Counted from the stretch's first letter, positions 40,168 through 55,100 are shown. The stretch: DNA of 64,000 bases from Casuarina equisetifolia (GCA_028551475.1 CM052358.1:16785938-16849937), one strand, 5' to 3'. Notes: generated from the letters alone by a model not told the origin. Translations and numbers: made by a program.

Positions 40168-43100
40168 ATGCCGAAGTTGCGATCGGAGAAGAAAATTCGG
40201 GTCCCGAGCTGCTCAATCTGCGACGCGCACTACGACGATGACTCTCACGCGCCTCTCTTGCTCCAATGCGGCCACTCCTTCTGCAAGCACTGTCTCTCCC
40301 ATGTGTTCTCCTCTTCGTTGGCCACAGCTAAGCACACCCTCCCCTGTCCCAAATGCCGCCACGTGTCCACTATCGGCAACTCCGTTCTCTCCCTCCCCAA
40401 GAACTACTCTCTCCTACCCGTCCTCTGCTCCGACGACGACTTTACCGACAATGAAGAATTGGAATTGGAATCGGAGTCGGCACCACTGGCACCACCTCCA
40501 AGCGCATGCTGTAGAGCTACTGGAACGGGGGCCAGGAGTCTGTGTGCTGATCACGAGCTGCGACTGATCAAGAGACTGGGGGATGGAGAGGAGAGCTGGC
40601 TGGGGGAGCTGAGGAGGTCGATGAGGTGTAGGCACAAGGTGGTGGTCAGGAAAGTGGGCATGGCAGACGTGGCAGACTGTGATTGGGTGGAAGGAGAGCT
40701 CGAGAGGCTTCGCTTGTCGTCGATGTGGTGCAGGAATGTGTGCGCCTTCCTTGGAGTGGTGAAGCAGGAGGATCAACTGTGCCTTGTTATGGAAAGGTGT
40801 TATGGTTCGGTTCAGTCTGAGATGCGCCGCAGTGGTGGACGCCTTACTCTCGAGCAAATCCTTAGGTAAAACTTTCCTATCTAAGTATCGATGCTTTGCC
40901 CGGGAATGTTAGCGCCAATTTGTTGATCACAGTGTCATATTTCTTAATTCACGAAATTGCTATCTATTTGATAATGTTATATAGTGAAGGTAATTTTCAG
41001 TAGAACTGCTTCTACTTTTTACAAAATTAATTGTTTTGATCTTAGTCTGTGTCTTAATTGTTGAGCTTCCTTAACGTACTACGTCCCGAATAAGCTACTT
41101 TTCTTTGTAGTAAGCCTAATCAGGAGGCCAAACTTTTGTGCTTGAAAATCCGGTCAAATATGTTCAGCTGCCTCCTTGTGGAAGATTGTTTCATGCCTTA
41201 GAAGGCTTTGTTGTTGCTTTCTCTTTCTTTTCTTTTCTTTTCTTTTCTTTCTTTTTTTTCTTTTTTCCCTTTCCTTTCCCTGTGCCTCATTAAGACGAGT
41301 TCTCTGATCTACTACTTGAAAACAAAATATATAGTATAAAACTTATGATAGGCGATTCTTTTAAGTTACTCATAACGTTGCCCCATTTCAGATGGATGTG
41401 GAGCGGTTCATTTACAAAATTCTCCGTTCATGCTTGCTTTTGTCACAGTTAGTGAGGAAAGGTTTAGCTTTTTAACATAGTTACATGGTTACACCTACTG
41501 ATTGCGATTTTGAAATTTCAGCTTCTGATCATATGACGACTTCCTATAGTTGAGCCCTTTCTATAAAGACTACCTCCCGCTGGTCAAAGTCCCTCTGGCT
41601 GTGCGATATCAAGTTTCTTTTTAGTCTAGAGTTTATTGCCATTGTCTGACTATTTCTTCTGCCCTGGTAATAGGATCCTGGTCTGAAATTCAAATAATGT
41701 TTCAAAATCTAGCATGACACTTTCTGAGTTTTGAGTGTGGCGATGCCTTGCATTCATAACAATATAAGGGCTGGCTGACTTCACATGGAGCAGGGAAACT
41801 TCATTTGTTGCGACATATGGCAGCAGCAATTGTTCCAAGGTGACCAAATAACACTTAAATGCAGTCTGATTTGGGGGATTACTTTTAGCTCCCAGGCTTC
41901 CTTTAGCAAAAACTTTTGCGTTTTGGCCAGCTAGACTTAAGCGAACAAAATGCCTCCTAGCTGGGGTTCAACAGCGTTGATAAATAAGGATGGAAACCTG
42001 TCCAATAAAGAACTTCACTAAAAATTTGGCAGTTGTGTTGAGTAACTTAATTAGCATTAGCACCTATTTGACTTCATACTGACAGTTATCCTTTAAACTG
42101 ATTTCTGTAGAGGTTCACTTTAATACTTGATCCCATTCTTTGAAGTGTTAATTATTTTGCCAAAAATTCATGTTCATTGGCTAGGTATTGCTGTAGCAGG
42201 AAATGTTTATGAAGCTGTTGAGATTCGTCATGTTAGGCACAGTTATGACAGAAATCAATGCTTTTATATGAATCTTATGTTGAAGTTATAGCTTTTGCTT
42301 GTGGATTGTAAGAGAATTATTCTGTTTATTTCATCTGTCATGGATTTTCTTTCAGTCATCAATCATTGTGCTGTTCTTGTGATCTCTATTTTGTGAGATG
42401 CATTCATCCTAATTACAAACCAGTATTTATTTACCCTTTCATCTCATTCAGGTTAGGAAATTACTCTTTTCTGGTTGGTATCATTTTTTTTATCAGATTT
42501 TTCTGGTGCAGATATGGAGCAGACATTGCACGTGGGGTGGCTGAACTTCATGCTGCAGGTGTTGTATGCATGAATTTAAAGCCATCCAATTTTCTTTTGG
42601 ATGCAAGTGGCCGTGCAGTGATTTCTGATTATGGTCTTCCAATGATTCTGAAGAAACCTTCTTGCCGTAAAGCTAGAACTGGTCCAGAGGTTGAGCTATT
42701 GAAAATGCATTGGTGTATTGAGTGTACGTTATTGAGTCCCCATTATACAGCTCCAGAGGCATGGGAGCCTTTGAAGAAGTCATTGCACTTATTCAGGGAC
42801 GACACAAGTCATATCTCTGCTGAGTCAGATGCCTGGAGTTTTGGTTGTGCCCTGGTTGAAATGTGCACTGGTTTCATTCCGTAAGTGCCATATTGATTTG
42901 TGCCATAGAATGTGAAACTTAATAACTCTGTTCACTTAACTAAGGTGACATATGCAGATGGGCTGGTCTAAGTGCAGAAGAAATTTGCCGTGCTGTAGTG
43001 AAGGAAGGAAGGCCACCTCCCCAGTATTCAAGTGTTGTAGGTGTTGGGATTCCTAGAGATTTGTGGAAGATGATTGGCGAGTGCTTACAGTTCAAGTCAT

Positions 43101-46100
43101 CAAAAAGACCAACTTTTCATGCGATGCTTGCTATATTTTTACGCCATTTGCAGAAGATTCCTCACAGTCCAAGTTCAAATGCGTAAGTAACTAACTTTTC
43201 CAACTTTCACCTGACTTTTTTCATTTGGACAACATTACTGTGCTGTTACATATAAATTGCTTCAAGGTTTCTTTATCTTGATATTAAACTATTAAATATA
43301 TGTTATAGTAATTTCTATTCTCTAGGTAAAGTTGTTGAAGCATGAATTAGGGCATCAATTAACCCTTATGCGGTAGGTCTTGTTTTTTACAGAAGTACCA
43401 AAAGTCTTGTGCTACCACAGGTCATGGAGTCCACAATATACTCTATAAATCGTGATAAATTATAAGGAACCAGTGAAACATACATGAAGTGGGATCTATT
43501 GCTAAATGTGAGGCTTTATTTTATAGTTATACCATTTGTCTCTTTTAACATGTCTCACATTGATGTTTGTGGCTAGGAATTAGTTGTGTTAAGGAATATG
43601 ATCCTCTCATGTTAAGTGCGTGTGGTTAAGTTTGTAAGACTTGATAATGATATTGCCTTTGGATTTTCTAGTATTTCAACACCCTAGATTTTTTCATTTG
43701 TCCCCTGTAAGAAATGCAGGTGTCAATGGTATGTCCTTGTTTAAACACAACCTTGACTGAAATGGTATTGGAGCTTAAGACAGTCGATGACATCCACTTA
43801 AAGATTGCAAATGTCAAACAAGTATGAAAATAAACCTGCTCGGGTGGCTTTAAGACCTTGTTATCTCATGAATCAACCAAAGGATTTTTTTTTTTTTTTT
43901 CGGATTTGAGAAGATGACTGTATTCCCTTGGGTGTAAAGGCGGCCACGGGGATGAAAAATGATGATATAGGTTAAGAAAACCTCTATCATGATGCTAGAT
44001 GATGCAGTAAACATAAGGCAGAGGCAGACCCGAGGATGCCTAAGTTGAGAGGACTTGTTTTATGGACTTGGACTCTTGGTCTACTGAGTCTTTTCCCTGT
44101 ATTGATGATTGTTTATGGTGAGTAAAACACTGCATAGGAAAACAAAATTGGTCACTCAGAGTGATGCGACCCACGGGTTTGATGTGGCCTAAGACTGTTC
44201 ATTTTAACACGAGCAGTTTACAAGCTTGTTTATTGGATGGTGCTTTTGATATTTAATGTAAGTCCTAAAGTGAAGCAAGAGTTTAGGAGTTAATGAAGAA
44301 GATGCAAGTGGGTTTTAATTTAGGTTTTTCTTACTTAAAAGGGTGGCTGGAACAATCAGTTTCCTCTGAACATTATACTGATCTATGATGGAAGAAATCC
44401 ATCGTGATTAATCTGAGAGTTATCTGAAATTGTGTTATTTCTTGTCTGGAAACTTGTTTGAGAGTATTACTTATCTAGGAGTGACTTGATGCAAATCCTG
44501 TAGAAGATAAATTTCGTGGCACCAAGCTTTCATCTATCCAAGACGCTTTCTTGACCATTTTAAGGGTTTCTTAATAAATTTATTTGTACTGAGCTTCAAG
44601 ATCTTTTATTAATGTGTCAATTTAAGGAACTTTTATTTGGTTGGTGAGTTGAAACAAGTCTTACTCTCATTATATGATTGATTGCATTAAATGGGGAATT
44701 AGAACAAACTACCCATGTGAATCCAAGAAAAACTTTAAAAATCCTAGTTATACAACCACAAAAGTAATACTTCTGAATAACCATTATAGAGCCATGAACG
44801 ATACCATTGCTGTTATACCTGCACACTACCACTCAGTATCTGTAAATGGTTTCTGCATTTTCTATAACCTGAAAATATTCTTGAGTTGAAAAGAAACTCA
44901 CTGTGAAATTTGCTTTTTAAGTTGTTCTTTGTCTAGTGTACATCCAGAAATAGCTCTTTAACCATAATATGCCAGAAAGAATTTGTAGATAGCGAAGTTT
45001 AGAAATTAGCAATGTCATGAGTAACTAATTATGCCCATCTCTTACCATGTGACCTTGACTTAGAAATTGACTGAATTTTACGTCTAGACCTTGTTCAAAT
45101 CTTGAATGATACCTTATTCAACATGATCAGTTGTTCCCTATGGATAGGATTATTAAATATAATCCTAAGAATAAAGTATCACACTATTATTCCATTGGAA
45201 GTCCCATCTTTCAAAAGGAAATAATCAATCTTCACTGACATTGGGAAGCTCACCAAATATTTTATTTGAGTATTTTGGTTAAAGATAAATTTTCATTTGA
45301 GACTTATATGCATTCTATTCTATTCTATGACCATATAAAAGATATTTCTACCATAACATCCTTGTCAAAGTGAACCTTGTTTGTTTTTTTGAGAATCCTA
45401 GTCAAAGTAGTTCATTCTCCGATCAAAGTATATGAAACAACTGACCCTCCAGCCTACCTTGTGCTGCAAGTTTAATGCCTTCAGTATCATGAACCGAAAC
45501 TTCCTTCTGTAAATCATTTTTTTTTCTTATTTGATTTGAGGTTTGCAAAAACATCCTCAAGATCAGCTTCTAGCATATCAAGGGTTCATGTTCACCTCTC
45601 TAGACTCTCCACATGGGCTTCCAATTCGTCAGATAGCTTACATAAGCCCTCTAATAGCTACTTTGGCTAATGTTTGATGATTTTCAACCTTTACAACCTT
45701 CGTTTTTGCAATGTAATGGATTACTTTGGGATATGCAGTCTTTTCATAGCCAACTTTATGTACTCGAAATGATTCTTGCTATCCTAAGAATCTCTGCTGC
45801 AAACAGATCATTGCTTAAGGTTGTAATTCTTGACTATATTTGTATCTCTTACTCAAAAGCTTGGGTAGATGTGATTGGATCTAGCAGAAAAATCTCACCT
45901 TTCAACCTGATTATCAAATAAATGTGCTCAAAAGATTTTCCAGTAATAAAAAGGTTCTAGCATAAATATAGAAATAAGATTGTAGTTGAAACTATAACAA
46001 GACGACTTCTAGGTTCAAGTATTACCAAGAATATTTAGATCTGAAAATCAAAAAATTAGATCAGAGAGACTGCTTAAAATGAGTCAAAAAGAAGTTATCT

Positions 46101-49100
46101 TGTGATGACTGTAAAATCCTAGGCCACATTTGGTCATGGTTTTTTTTAAAAATTAAAAAAAAAAATTATGTTTTCAAGACCTAAACTGCATCTGTTTTTT
46201 AAATGTTAACAAATAGTTCAAAACACAAAACTTTTTAAGAAAATGTGTTTGCATTCCCATGTATGGGGCTCGTTTGTTACCAAAAGGCAAAGATAAATAT
46301 ATATATATATTTATATATATAAGAAAAAGAGAGAGACACTTAGCCATGTGGCACTAAAACTAATTACAGGTGGCTGTGTGGACATCACAACAGGCCAAAG
46401 CTGGCTGCATGGCCATCTCAACCAGATTGTGTTGGTGTCATGATCACTTTCTTATGTAACTAAAAAGTCAGCTTTATATCTAATTGTGTTTTCATAAACT
46501 AAGCATGTTTAATATGTTTCTTTAGAAAGAAAAATAAACAACTTTTACATAGAGCCGACAAAAAGGTTTTCTTAATTGTGAATCCTACAGAAAAACACCA
46601 CTTACATACCATGTTGAATCAAAACTAAGAAACACTTTTCAAAGGCATTAAAAAATTGAATGATGTTGGAAGATTAAGGACAATAATGAAAATGAGATGA
46701 CATGCAGATGAAGAAAAGGACTGGGCTCGTACTAGTTAGTGGGTGGATGATGTGGATCAATTGTCCATTTGCATTGATCTTAGATGCTGCCCCATCACAT
46801 ATTAAGTTTTGCCATGAGTTTTGAGAATTTCTAGATACGGATTTGAAGTACTTTCTCTTTGTGGAATCCAGTGAACCAGCTCATAGTCCTGGAATTGATA
46901 TGTTGGAGCGGTCTCCTACATCTGTTTTGGACATTACTCGCGTTAAAAGCAACCATTTGCATCAACTTGTATCTGAAGGGAATGTGAACGGTGTTAGGTT
47001 AGTAAATTTTTGGTACATTTCTACTGCAGTCTTCTTGGTTCATCTAGGAGTCAATAATTTCTTCACTATATGCAGGGATCTGCTTTCTAAGTCTGCATCA
47101 GGTAGCAATAATGGCTCAATTATTTCTCTTTTGGAAGCACATAATGCTGATGGGCAAACTGCTTTGCACCTGGCTTGTAGACGAGGTTGCCCAGATATGG
47201 TTGATGCTATTTTGGAGTATGGTAACGTGGATGTGGATGTCCCTGATGAGAAGGGAAATCCTCCGCTAGTGTTTGCTTTAGCAGTTGGGTCGTCAGGATG
47301 TGTACGTGCTCTCATAAAAAAGTCAGCTAATGCTATATCTAGGCCAATGGAAGGCTTTGGTCGATCAGCTACTCATGTTTGTGCATTTTATGGGCAACCT
47401 GATTGTATGCATGTAAGTTATCACTTAAACAGCTAAGGTTTGGGGAAACTGTACTTTCTTTTTCTTCTTTATTTTCTCAAATGTTCATAACATTCACAGG
47501 AGTTACTCTTAGCCGGAGCTGATCCAAATGCGGTGGATGGGGATGGTGAAACTGCTCTGCATATAGCTGTTGCAAAAGAATTCACAGACTGTGCCATTGT
47601 TATACTTGAAAATGGGGGTTGCAAGTCTATGGGAGCTCTGAATTCAAAACATTTAACGTAAGAATAAATTGTGGGAAAATAAGATGTGTGTTTATGGAGA
47701 AAAGGCTTGAAACAGTACATACGTGGGCAAAATGGTGAAATTTGTGCCTATCATAATTGTGGAGCATTTAAATTTGTAATCCTGTACATCATAACACGAT
47801 TGTTGATTGTGTTTTGCTCCCATTAGATTCTAACAACAGTTCTTGCTAGTAATGCATAAAATTGGTATATTCTAATAGGAGTATATATTATCAGACCCAA
47901 AAAACGTTCAACTCTTTGTTGTTGATTGTCAAGTTCTATTTATTTATTTTATAGCCTTGTGCTTGGTTTGCATCTCCTTTTGCATTTTTCTTGATGAGTT
48001 ATGAAAGAATCTTCTTTTATGGTTATTTAGTTCCCTTCTGGTATCCTAGAAAATCCAGAAGCAGGCAAGCTTAGTTTCCGTGTGGCATTTTATAAATTCC
48101 AGAAGCAGGCAAACTTTTTCATTTTGTCACAAATAGCTCTGGTGGCATTAATTTTACTGCTTTTTGATTGGTATATCATCTGTTGGTCAGGTCACAAATA
48201 CATTTTTGGTTTTTGTTACCTGAGATTGATGGGAGCGTGGTGCTTAGTCATGTTTTGAGTTGCAAACAATTGATTCTTGCATTCATCTTCTACTTGGAGA
48301 AAGATATTTACGATGGTCAACAAGCTTCTGGTTGAATTGGTTTGTCAGACTGAGATCTCAAAAAACACTTGATGGATAAAAAGCAATTGAAGTTTACTTC
48401 CTGTGAATCCAATTTCGAATAAATTCCTTTCACATGGGAAAATCAATGTGGCTAATCCTCATCTTTTTTGATGCGGAAAATTAAATGCCATTTAACATAT
48501 CTGTTCCTTGCTACAAGAGTAAACTAACCCTTATTGGCGCTGCCTTTAATCCTCTATCAATTACGTGAGGCCTTTTGTATGATACCATTTTTCATTACTT
48601 TAGCCATGTTATTTTATTTCTCTCCCCAAACTTGTTCACCCCCCCATCTTGGGTTATGTCACTTCTACTTGCTGATTTAGGCCTCAGAGAGAGATTAATC
48701 TGGTGGTGGTTCTCTTAATGTTAGGGTTTTATTTTTATTTTTATTTTTATTAGTTATGGGAAGGTTAAAAATGACAGGAGTAGGCAAGTATGTATGGCTA
48801 GCGAGCCTTTATGAAACTGCTTCCTAGAATTAGTTTCATAGTTTTAATTTTCTATTCCTGTTCGAAGCAAATTAGGTTTTTATGTTAGGAACTCTTTGAG
48901 TTTCATGAAGATGTTAGTCTCTTTAACTATATTTCTATATTTATCTTGAGTTGATTTCAGGTCCCATAATAATTGCCAACCTTTTTTTTTTTTTTTCCTT
49001 CTGTATCATTTCATAGTGTCAAAGAGAAAAGTGGAAATACATATTCTTTTGCTGCTGAAGAATGATTCATCTAGCCCCTGCATCCATGATGATAAACATG

Positions 49101-52100
49101 TTCTTTTTGCATTTATTGGCCTGCAGATCATTAATTTTGATATGTTTGATTTATCCATGGTGGCATTTATTTGTCATCCACAGTGAGTCAAACAGAAGTC
49201 ACTTGTCTTAAATACTCTGCTTTTTGTTATGTGGACATGTGAATGGTCATACTGTATGAAGGCCATAAATAGGTTTGATTCTTGTTCTGAATTTTCACTG
49301 AGTTATGCATGAGAGGGAGGTACAATAGGGCATTGAATGCAGTAGTTTAGTATTATCATTTCTTGCTTGCTTTACATCTCAAACTTCCACTTCAACTAAA
49401 CCTTATGATTTTTGTTGCAATGTGGATGTACACTATATTCCTCTCACTGTCTCTCTTTCTCTTTCCAGATGCATTTGCAATAATGGTAATACAATTATTA
49501 CAATTATAGTAAACATTAATGTTTGTATAGTTTATGAAATATATAAAGTTGTGTTCTTAATCTTTATCAAACTTTTTTGGTCTTTTCTCTCTGTTAGAAG
49601 TATAATGTTATTCCTTTTGCTGTTTCAGTCCTCTGCACATGTGTATAGCATCTTTAAATGTGGCCATAGTTAAGCGGTGGACAGAAATTGCATCAGCCAA
49701 AGAGATTTCTGAAGCAATTGACATGCCAAGTTCATCTGGGACTGCACTATGTATGGCAGCTGCTCTAAGGAAGGATCGCGAGACAGGTAAAAAGTGATTG
49801 TTAGGTTGTGTTATTGAATGTTCACTTAGTTTCTTATGAGGCTGCAACTCTATTTCGAGTGTTCATTTTTCTTCTTAAGTTCTACTGCAACTATATTTTG
49901 CGTGTTCGTTTTTCTTCTTAAGTCCTACCAATGAATTAAAACAGGTTTCAATCTTATATTTCTCTCTTTGCTGTCTGCAAATGGGTTATCTTGTATTAGC
50001 TCATTGAAATGTGTTAGTGAGTATTTTTACAAAATTTTAATATAATTTTCAAGCTAGTTTATCGCATGCAAGGTTTTTTTCTTATATTGCAAAAGATATC
50101 TGCTGTATTTGGCATGAGGGTTGTTTTCATTTACTTTATCTGGTTAATGTAATATTAATCAAGTTTTTAATTGGCATTCTTTGTAGAGGGTAGAGAACTG
50201 GTAAGGGTACTGCTCACAGCTGGAGCAAACCCAACAGCACAAGATCCACTACAGTTTCGAACAGCTTTGCATACAGCTGCTATGGCCAATGATGTTGAGT
50301 TGGTTAAGGTGATTTGATAGGCTTGTAGGATCGTTAGCATGCTTATATTAGTATATATGTGAAGATTTAAAATGTTGTAGCTATTTCATGCTCTGATAGG
50401 GTGTCTATGTAGAAATTTGTTTGCTACTTGATTTTCCACTTCTCTCACTAATGGTTGCTTCTCTTTCTGTAGATTATTCTTGATGCTGGAGTTGATGTGA
50501 ACATCAGGAATATGCATAATACAATACCTCTGCATTTGGCATTGGCAAAAGGGGCAAAACCATGTGTTGAACTACTCTTATCTGCTGGAGCAAATTGTAA
50601 TTTACAGGTTGGCACTTATTCCCAAACCTTATGTGACTACTGTTTATAAAATTAGCATCTTTTAGTGTCAATGTTTTTCTCTTGTAAGATGGTGAAGATA
50701 TCAACTAGCCCTGTGTGTACTTACTATTTGGCAAGGCATGTGGACAAACCGCTAATTGTCCTTAAAGTCATTTTTCTTAAAGGTATTAAAATAGTATCAG
50801 TAGTGCCCAGCTATTGATGATGAGAACTTTCGTGGGATGGTATGGAATGTTAATTTCTAGAAGCAAGCTTGAAAAAATATGCTGGGAAACTTTCTTTTTC
50901 TTGTTGGATAGTTGTTTTTCATAGAGATCCTTCTCTGAGGAAGCTTTTATCGGGATCCTGGTGCAGTAATGAAGGATTGATATGACTAGCTTATCAATCA
51001 TGAAAAAGTTTGGCATTTATTACCCAATGTATAATGTTGTTCCATGTGAAGATAATCAGATAAATTTCTATTCTTGTTGAAACAAATCCAATACTTTTTA
51101 AATTGGTCTGAAATCTTATTTTTAGAATTGTTTGAATGCTTCTTTTCTACTTTTCTAGAAGTATTGGTATATCACTTAAATTGTGATATGCCAATACTTC
51201 TATTTGTTTTGGCTTGTTTCTGAATTGTGGATGTTTGGATGATTATGTCTTAACGCAAGCAGTTATTGACCTGCTAAATGCAAGAAGGATGTGACATACA
51301 TGTGCCTGTATTAGCATATCATCTGCAATTTTTGGCAAGCATTATTGTAGGGGCCATGTCTAGTCTGTATTTTTGTCTGTCTTCCTGCTTCAAAATGAGA
51401 GAGAAGAGTTTTCTCTATATATCATGATGGCAAAGGCCTTTGATCTTTTAACGAAGGAACCACTTTTGGCAGTCTAAGTACTCTGGTATGCTTTTTGAAC
51501 CAAGCTAAATGTTTGCCTCACATACAGGAAACTTTGAGGCCCAAGAAATACAAGCCCGAGTTCTTTTCTATTTCTTGTTTGTCTTCTTTCCTTTTTTTTC
51601 TCTTTTTTTTTTTTTTTTGAAATAAATAGATGGAAAGGACCTTTGTAGTAATGAACTGTGAAGGGCTATACTAAAATGGATAGGAAATATGTCTAATCAT
51701 ACCTAGGTTACGTGATTGCTTTAATTCAGTACTTATACGCTCCTACTACAACTAGTGGAAACCTTTTCTGCTCAAATTCTGCCCATCTGCAAACCTAATA
51801 TTTCTACTGCCTCAAATGCCAGTCTTCTGCTTCCAAGACAGCACCATAAGCAAAAAAAGCCTATCTGTATTCGAGCTCAGCCAGCAAACACCAACACCAG
51901 TCTCAACTCAAGCCCCAGACACGACTAAGCACTACCATATACAACTGGTGCACTCCCATGTCACAATACAACCTTCCGCATGAAGGTTTTAGGATTTGTC
52001 CCAGAGAGAGGACTTAAAGATAAAGCGAGAGGAAGAGAGCTGTAGGGCATTTTCAGAGAAACTTCAGTGAGAACCCAAAGTGATCACCTCCAATTAGAAA

Positions 52101-55100
52101 CCAAGCCCACCCAAAAAAACCATATGCAGTCAGCTGATCTAAAAGTACCCTAAGCCATTGCCCTGTTTAACCCTCAACATTGTGCTGCTTTAGCTAAAAT
52201 AAAAATGATACTTTTAGAATTGTTCTAAACAGACTATGAACAGATTGAAGAGTCTTTATGAGGTAGTTAAAACAGTGTTGTTCTTTGTACAAGAATATAT
52301 CGACTTTGCAAAAATCTGGTTTGTTACAAAAATCTGTAGTACACGATTGACATCCACAGTTTGTGTTTGTGCATGTCCATGCAAATGCATGTGTATATGT
52401 ATCAGTATTAGCATGAGCATGAGCATGGAATTGGAAATGAGAACTGTCCATGGTTCAGTATACATGCTGCATGTCCAATATATATTCTTATATGTGCCCA
52501 TAACAAATTTTCTACCGCAAGGTTTCTTACAAAACCTTTATTATTGTTGTTGCTGCTGCTGCTGCTGCTGTTGTTGTTGTAATTATAGTATTCTTAATAT
52601 AATTAATTCACCAACTTACGCACTTTTTCTTTTTTGGTTTGGTGTGTGTGATCATTATCAGGATGATGATGGTGACAATGCTTTTCATATAGCTGCTGAT
52701 GCAGCAAAGTGTATACGTGAATGTCTTGAGTGCATTGTAGTTATGCTGCAGTATCCAGGTGCTGCCATTGAAGTAAGAAACCACAGGCAAGTATTGTCTC
52801 ATTTGAGTTGGTTTGATCCAGTTTTCTTCTCTGGGAGATTTTCAAGATTCTTGACTTGTATACAGTGGAAAGACATTACGTGACTTGTTGGAAGCCCTAC
52901 CTCGAGAATGGATTTGTGAAGATCTTATGGAAGCACTTATGAGCAAGGAGCTTCATTTGTCTCCAACAGTGTTAGTAAAGTGCTAATTTGACAGTACTGA
53001 TGGATGATGCTTGATACACTTCACTCTTTATGTTTCTTAAAGCATGTAAATGTTTGCTGGCTTATGACGTATTTTAATTGATCTTTCAGATTTGAAGTGG
53101 GAGATTGGGTGAAATTCAAAATAAAAGTGGCAAGCCCTTTGTATGGTTGGCAAGATGCAAAGCATGGGAGTGTTGGCTTTGTACAGAGTGTCCAGGCTGA
53201 CATTCTTGTTGTATCATTTTGCACTGGAGTAGCTCGTGTCCTTGCAAATGAAGTTATAAAAGTCATCTCCTTGGATAGGGGACAGCTTGTGCGGCTCAAA
53301 GCTGAAATTTTAAAGCCAAGGTTTCGTGTTTCATTCCTTAAAACTATCATCAAATTTTAGATTTGATGCTTCATGGTTGCTGATACCTTTTTAAGTAGTC
53401 ATTGCAAATCGTCACAACCCACGAACATGTTATCTTATCTGCTAAAACTTTGAAGGACTTGAAATAATTAAGATTCCTTTAACCATCGACACAGCTCAGA
53501 TACTGCATATACGGCTGATGTGCAAGTTGTCATATTGTTGAAGCAATGCCTTCATACCTAAGTCCACTCAATCTATGGTATTAGAATCCTTTACATTGAA
53601 AGCTCTCAGTGAAGCTAATGTTTTGTATCTATTATATCTATTCAGTCAAGAAATAACATCTTAGGAAGGCCTTCATTTCCCTCTGATTCAAATAATGCCT
53701 GGGTTGATCTGAAGTTCTAACTGCTAAAAATGTTGAAGATTATACTGTCATGTTGTCAGGTATGAGTTGCGGGGACAGTCACGTGACAGCATTGGAACTG
53801 TCCTGTGTGTTGATGATGATGGTGTTATACGTATTGGATTTACTGGTGCATCTAGGGGATGGAAAGCTGATCCTGCAGATTTTGAAAGGGTTGAAGAGTT
53901 GAAGGTTGGTGACTGGGTTCGTGTTCGCCACAACCTACATGCTGCTGTGCATGGTTTTGGAGCTGTCAGCCCAGGGAGTATAGGAATAGTGTATGGTATT
54001 AGACCTGATAGTAGTCTGTTAGTAGAATTCAGCTACTTATCAAGCCCATGGCTTTATGAACCAGAGGAACTGGAACGCTTTACTCCATTCAGGGTAAGGA
54101 GATTTATTTTTCTTTTTATCTATATGGCAGTTGATTTTTATTCCCCACACTGTCTTTCTTCTTTATCCAGAAAGAAAAGCTCCCACTGATTTCCTTCTCC
54201 TTTCATTCATTCTCTGAAACATTCTGGAGGTTCAAAGTTTGTTATTAAATCATTAGCACCATGCAAAAACATCCCTTCTAGAATAGGACCGGAGCCATCA
54301 ACACTCAGCCACCTCTCTGAAAGATTCTTTCTTTTATCTATTGCACTAATACAGATTGGTCACCTAGTATGTGTATAGAGACCAGATTTCCTTAGAACTG
54401 ATATGTTGTTATGCTAATACAGATTGGTGACCAAGTATGTGTAAAGAGATCTGTTGCAGAGCCCAGATTTCCTTGGGATGGTGAGACACATCATAGTGTT
54501 GGAAAAATAAGTGACATAGAGAGTAATGGTCTTCTGATTATAGAAAGACTAAATCGGCAAACACCATGGAAAGCTGATCCATCAGACATGGAAAAGGTGG
54601 AGGATTTTAAGGTAATATCACTGCATGGTGACTGGTATACTCATGCATTCAAATGGAACATCCATGGTGAGAGATTTATTTTTCTTATTTGTTGTGTTCC
54701 AAATGAGCAGGTTGGTGAATGGGTTAGAGTTAAAGCTTCAGTACCCTCTCCAAAATATGGGTGGGAAGATGTCACGAGGACCAGTATAGGAGTAATTCAT
54801 AGCTTGGAGGAAGATGGTGATATGGGTATTACATTCTGTTTCAGGAGCAAGACTTTCTCTTGCTCAATGACAGACATGGAGAAGGTGCCTCCTCTTAAAG
54901 TGGGGCAAGAGATTCGAGTGATGCCATCTGTCAATGAGCCATTACTTGGATGGTCAAATGAAACTCCTTCTACCTCCGGCAAAATTGAAAGGATTGACAT
55001 GGATGGCACCCTTAATGTATATATGCTTATTTCTTATATAGTTTGCTGTTACAAAAAATAAAAATTGTTGGTGTTGCTAATCTTTCGCATGAGATATGCT

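Noticed and set aside
39903..40169. Poly-Lys (minus) and poly-Ser (plus) frames
   Set aside because: They result from translating the (TTC)14 microsatellite.
40124..40857. Frames of 147 codons on both strands in KEG exon 1
   Set aside because: They are shadows of the RING and kinase N-lobe exon, whose frame continues correctly into exon 2.
52236..52600. Plus-strand 215-codon frame ending in KEG exon 10
   Set aside because: Only the part from 52662 is the KEG exon. The rest is intron read through the CTG repeat (poly-Cys).
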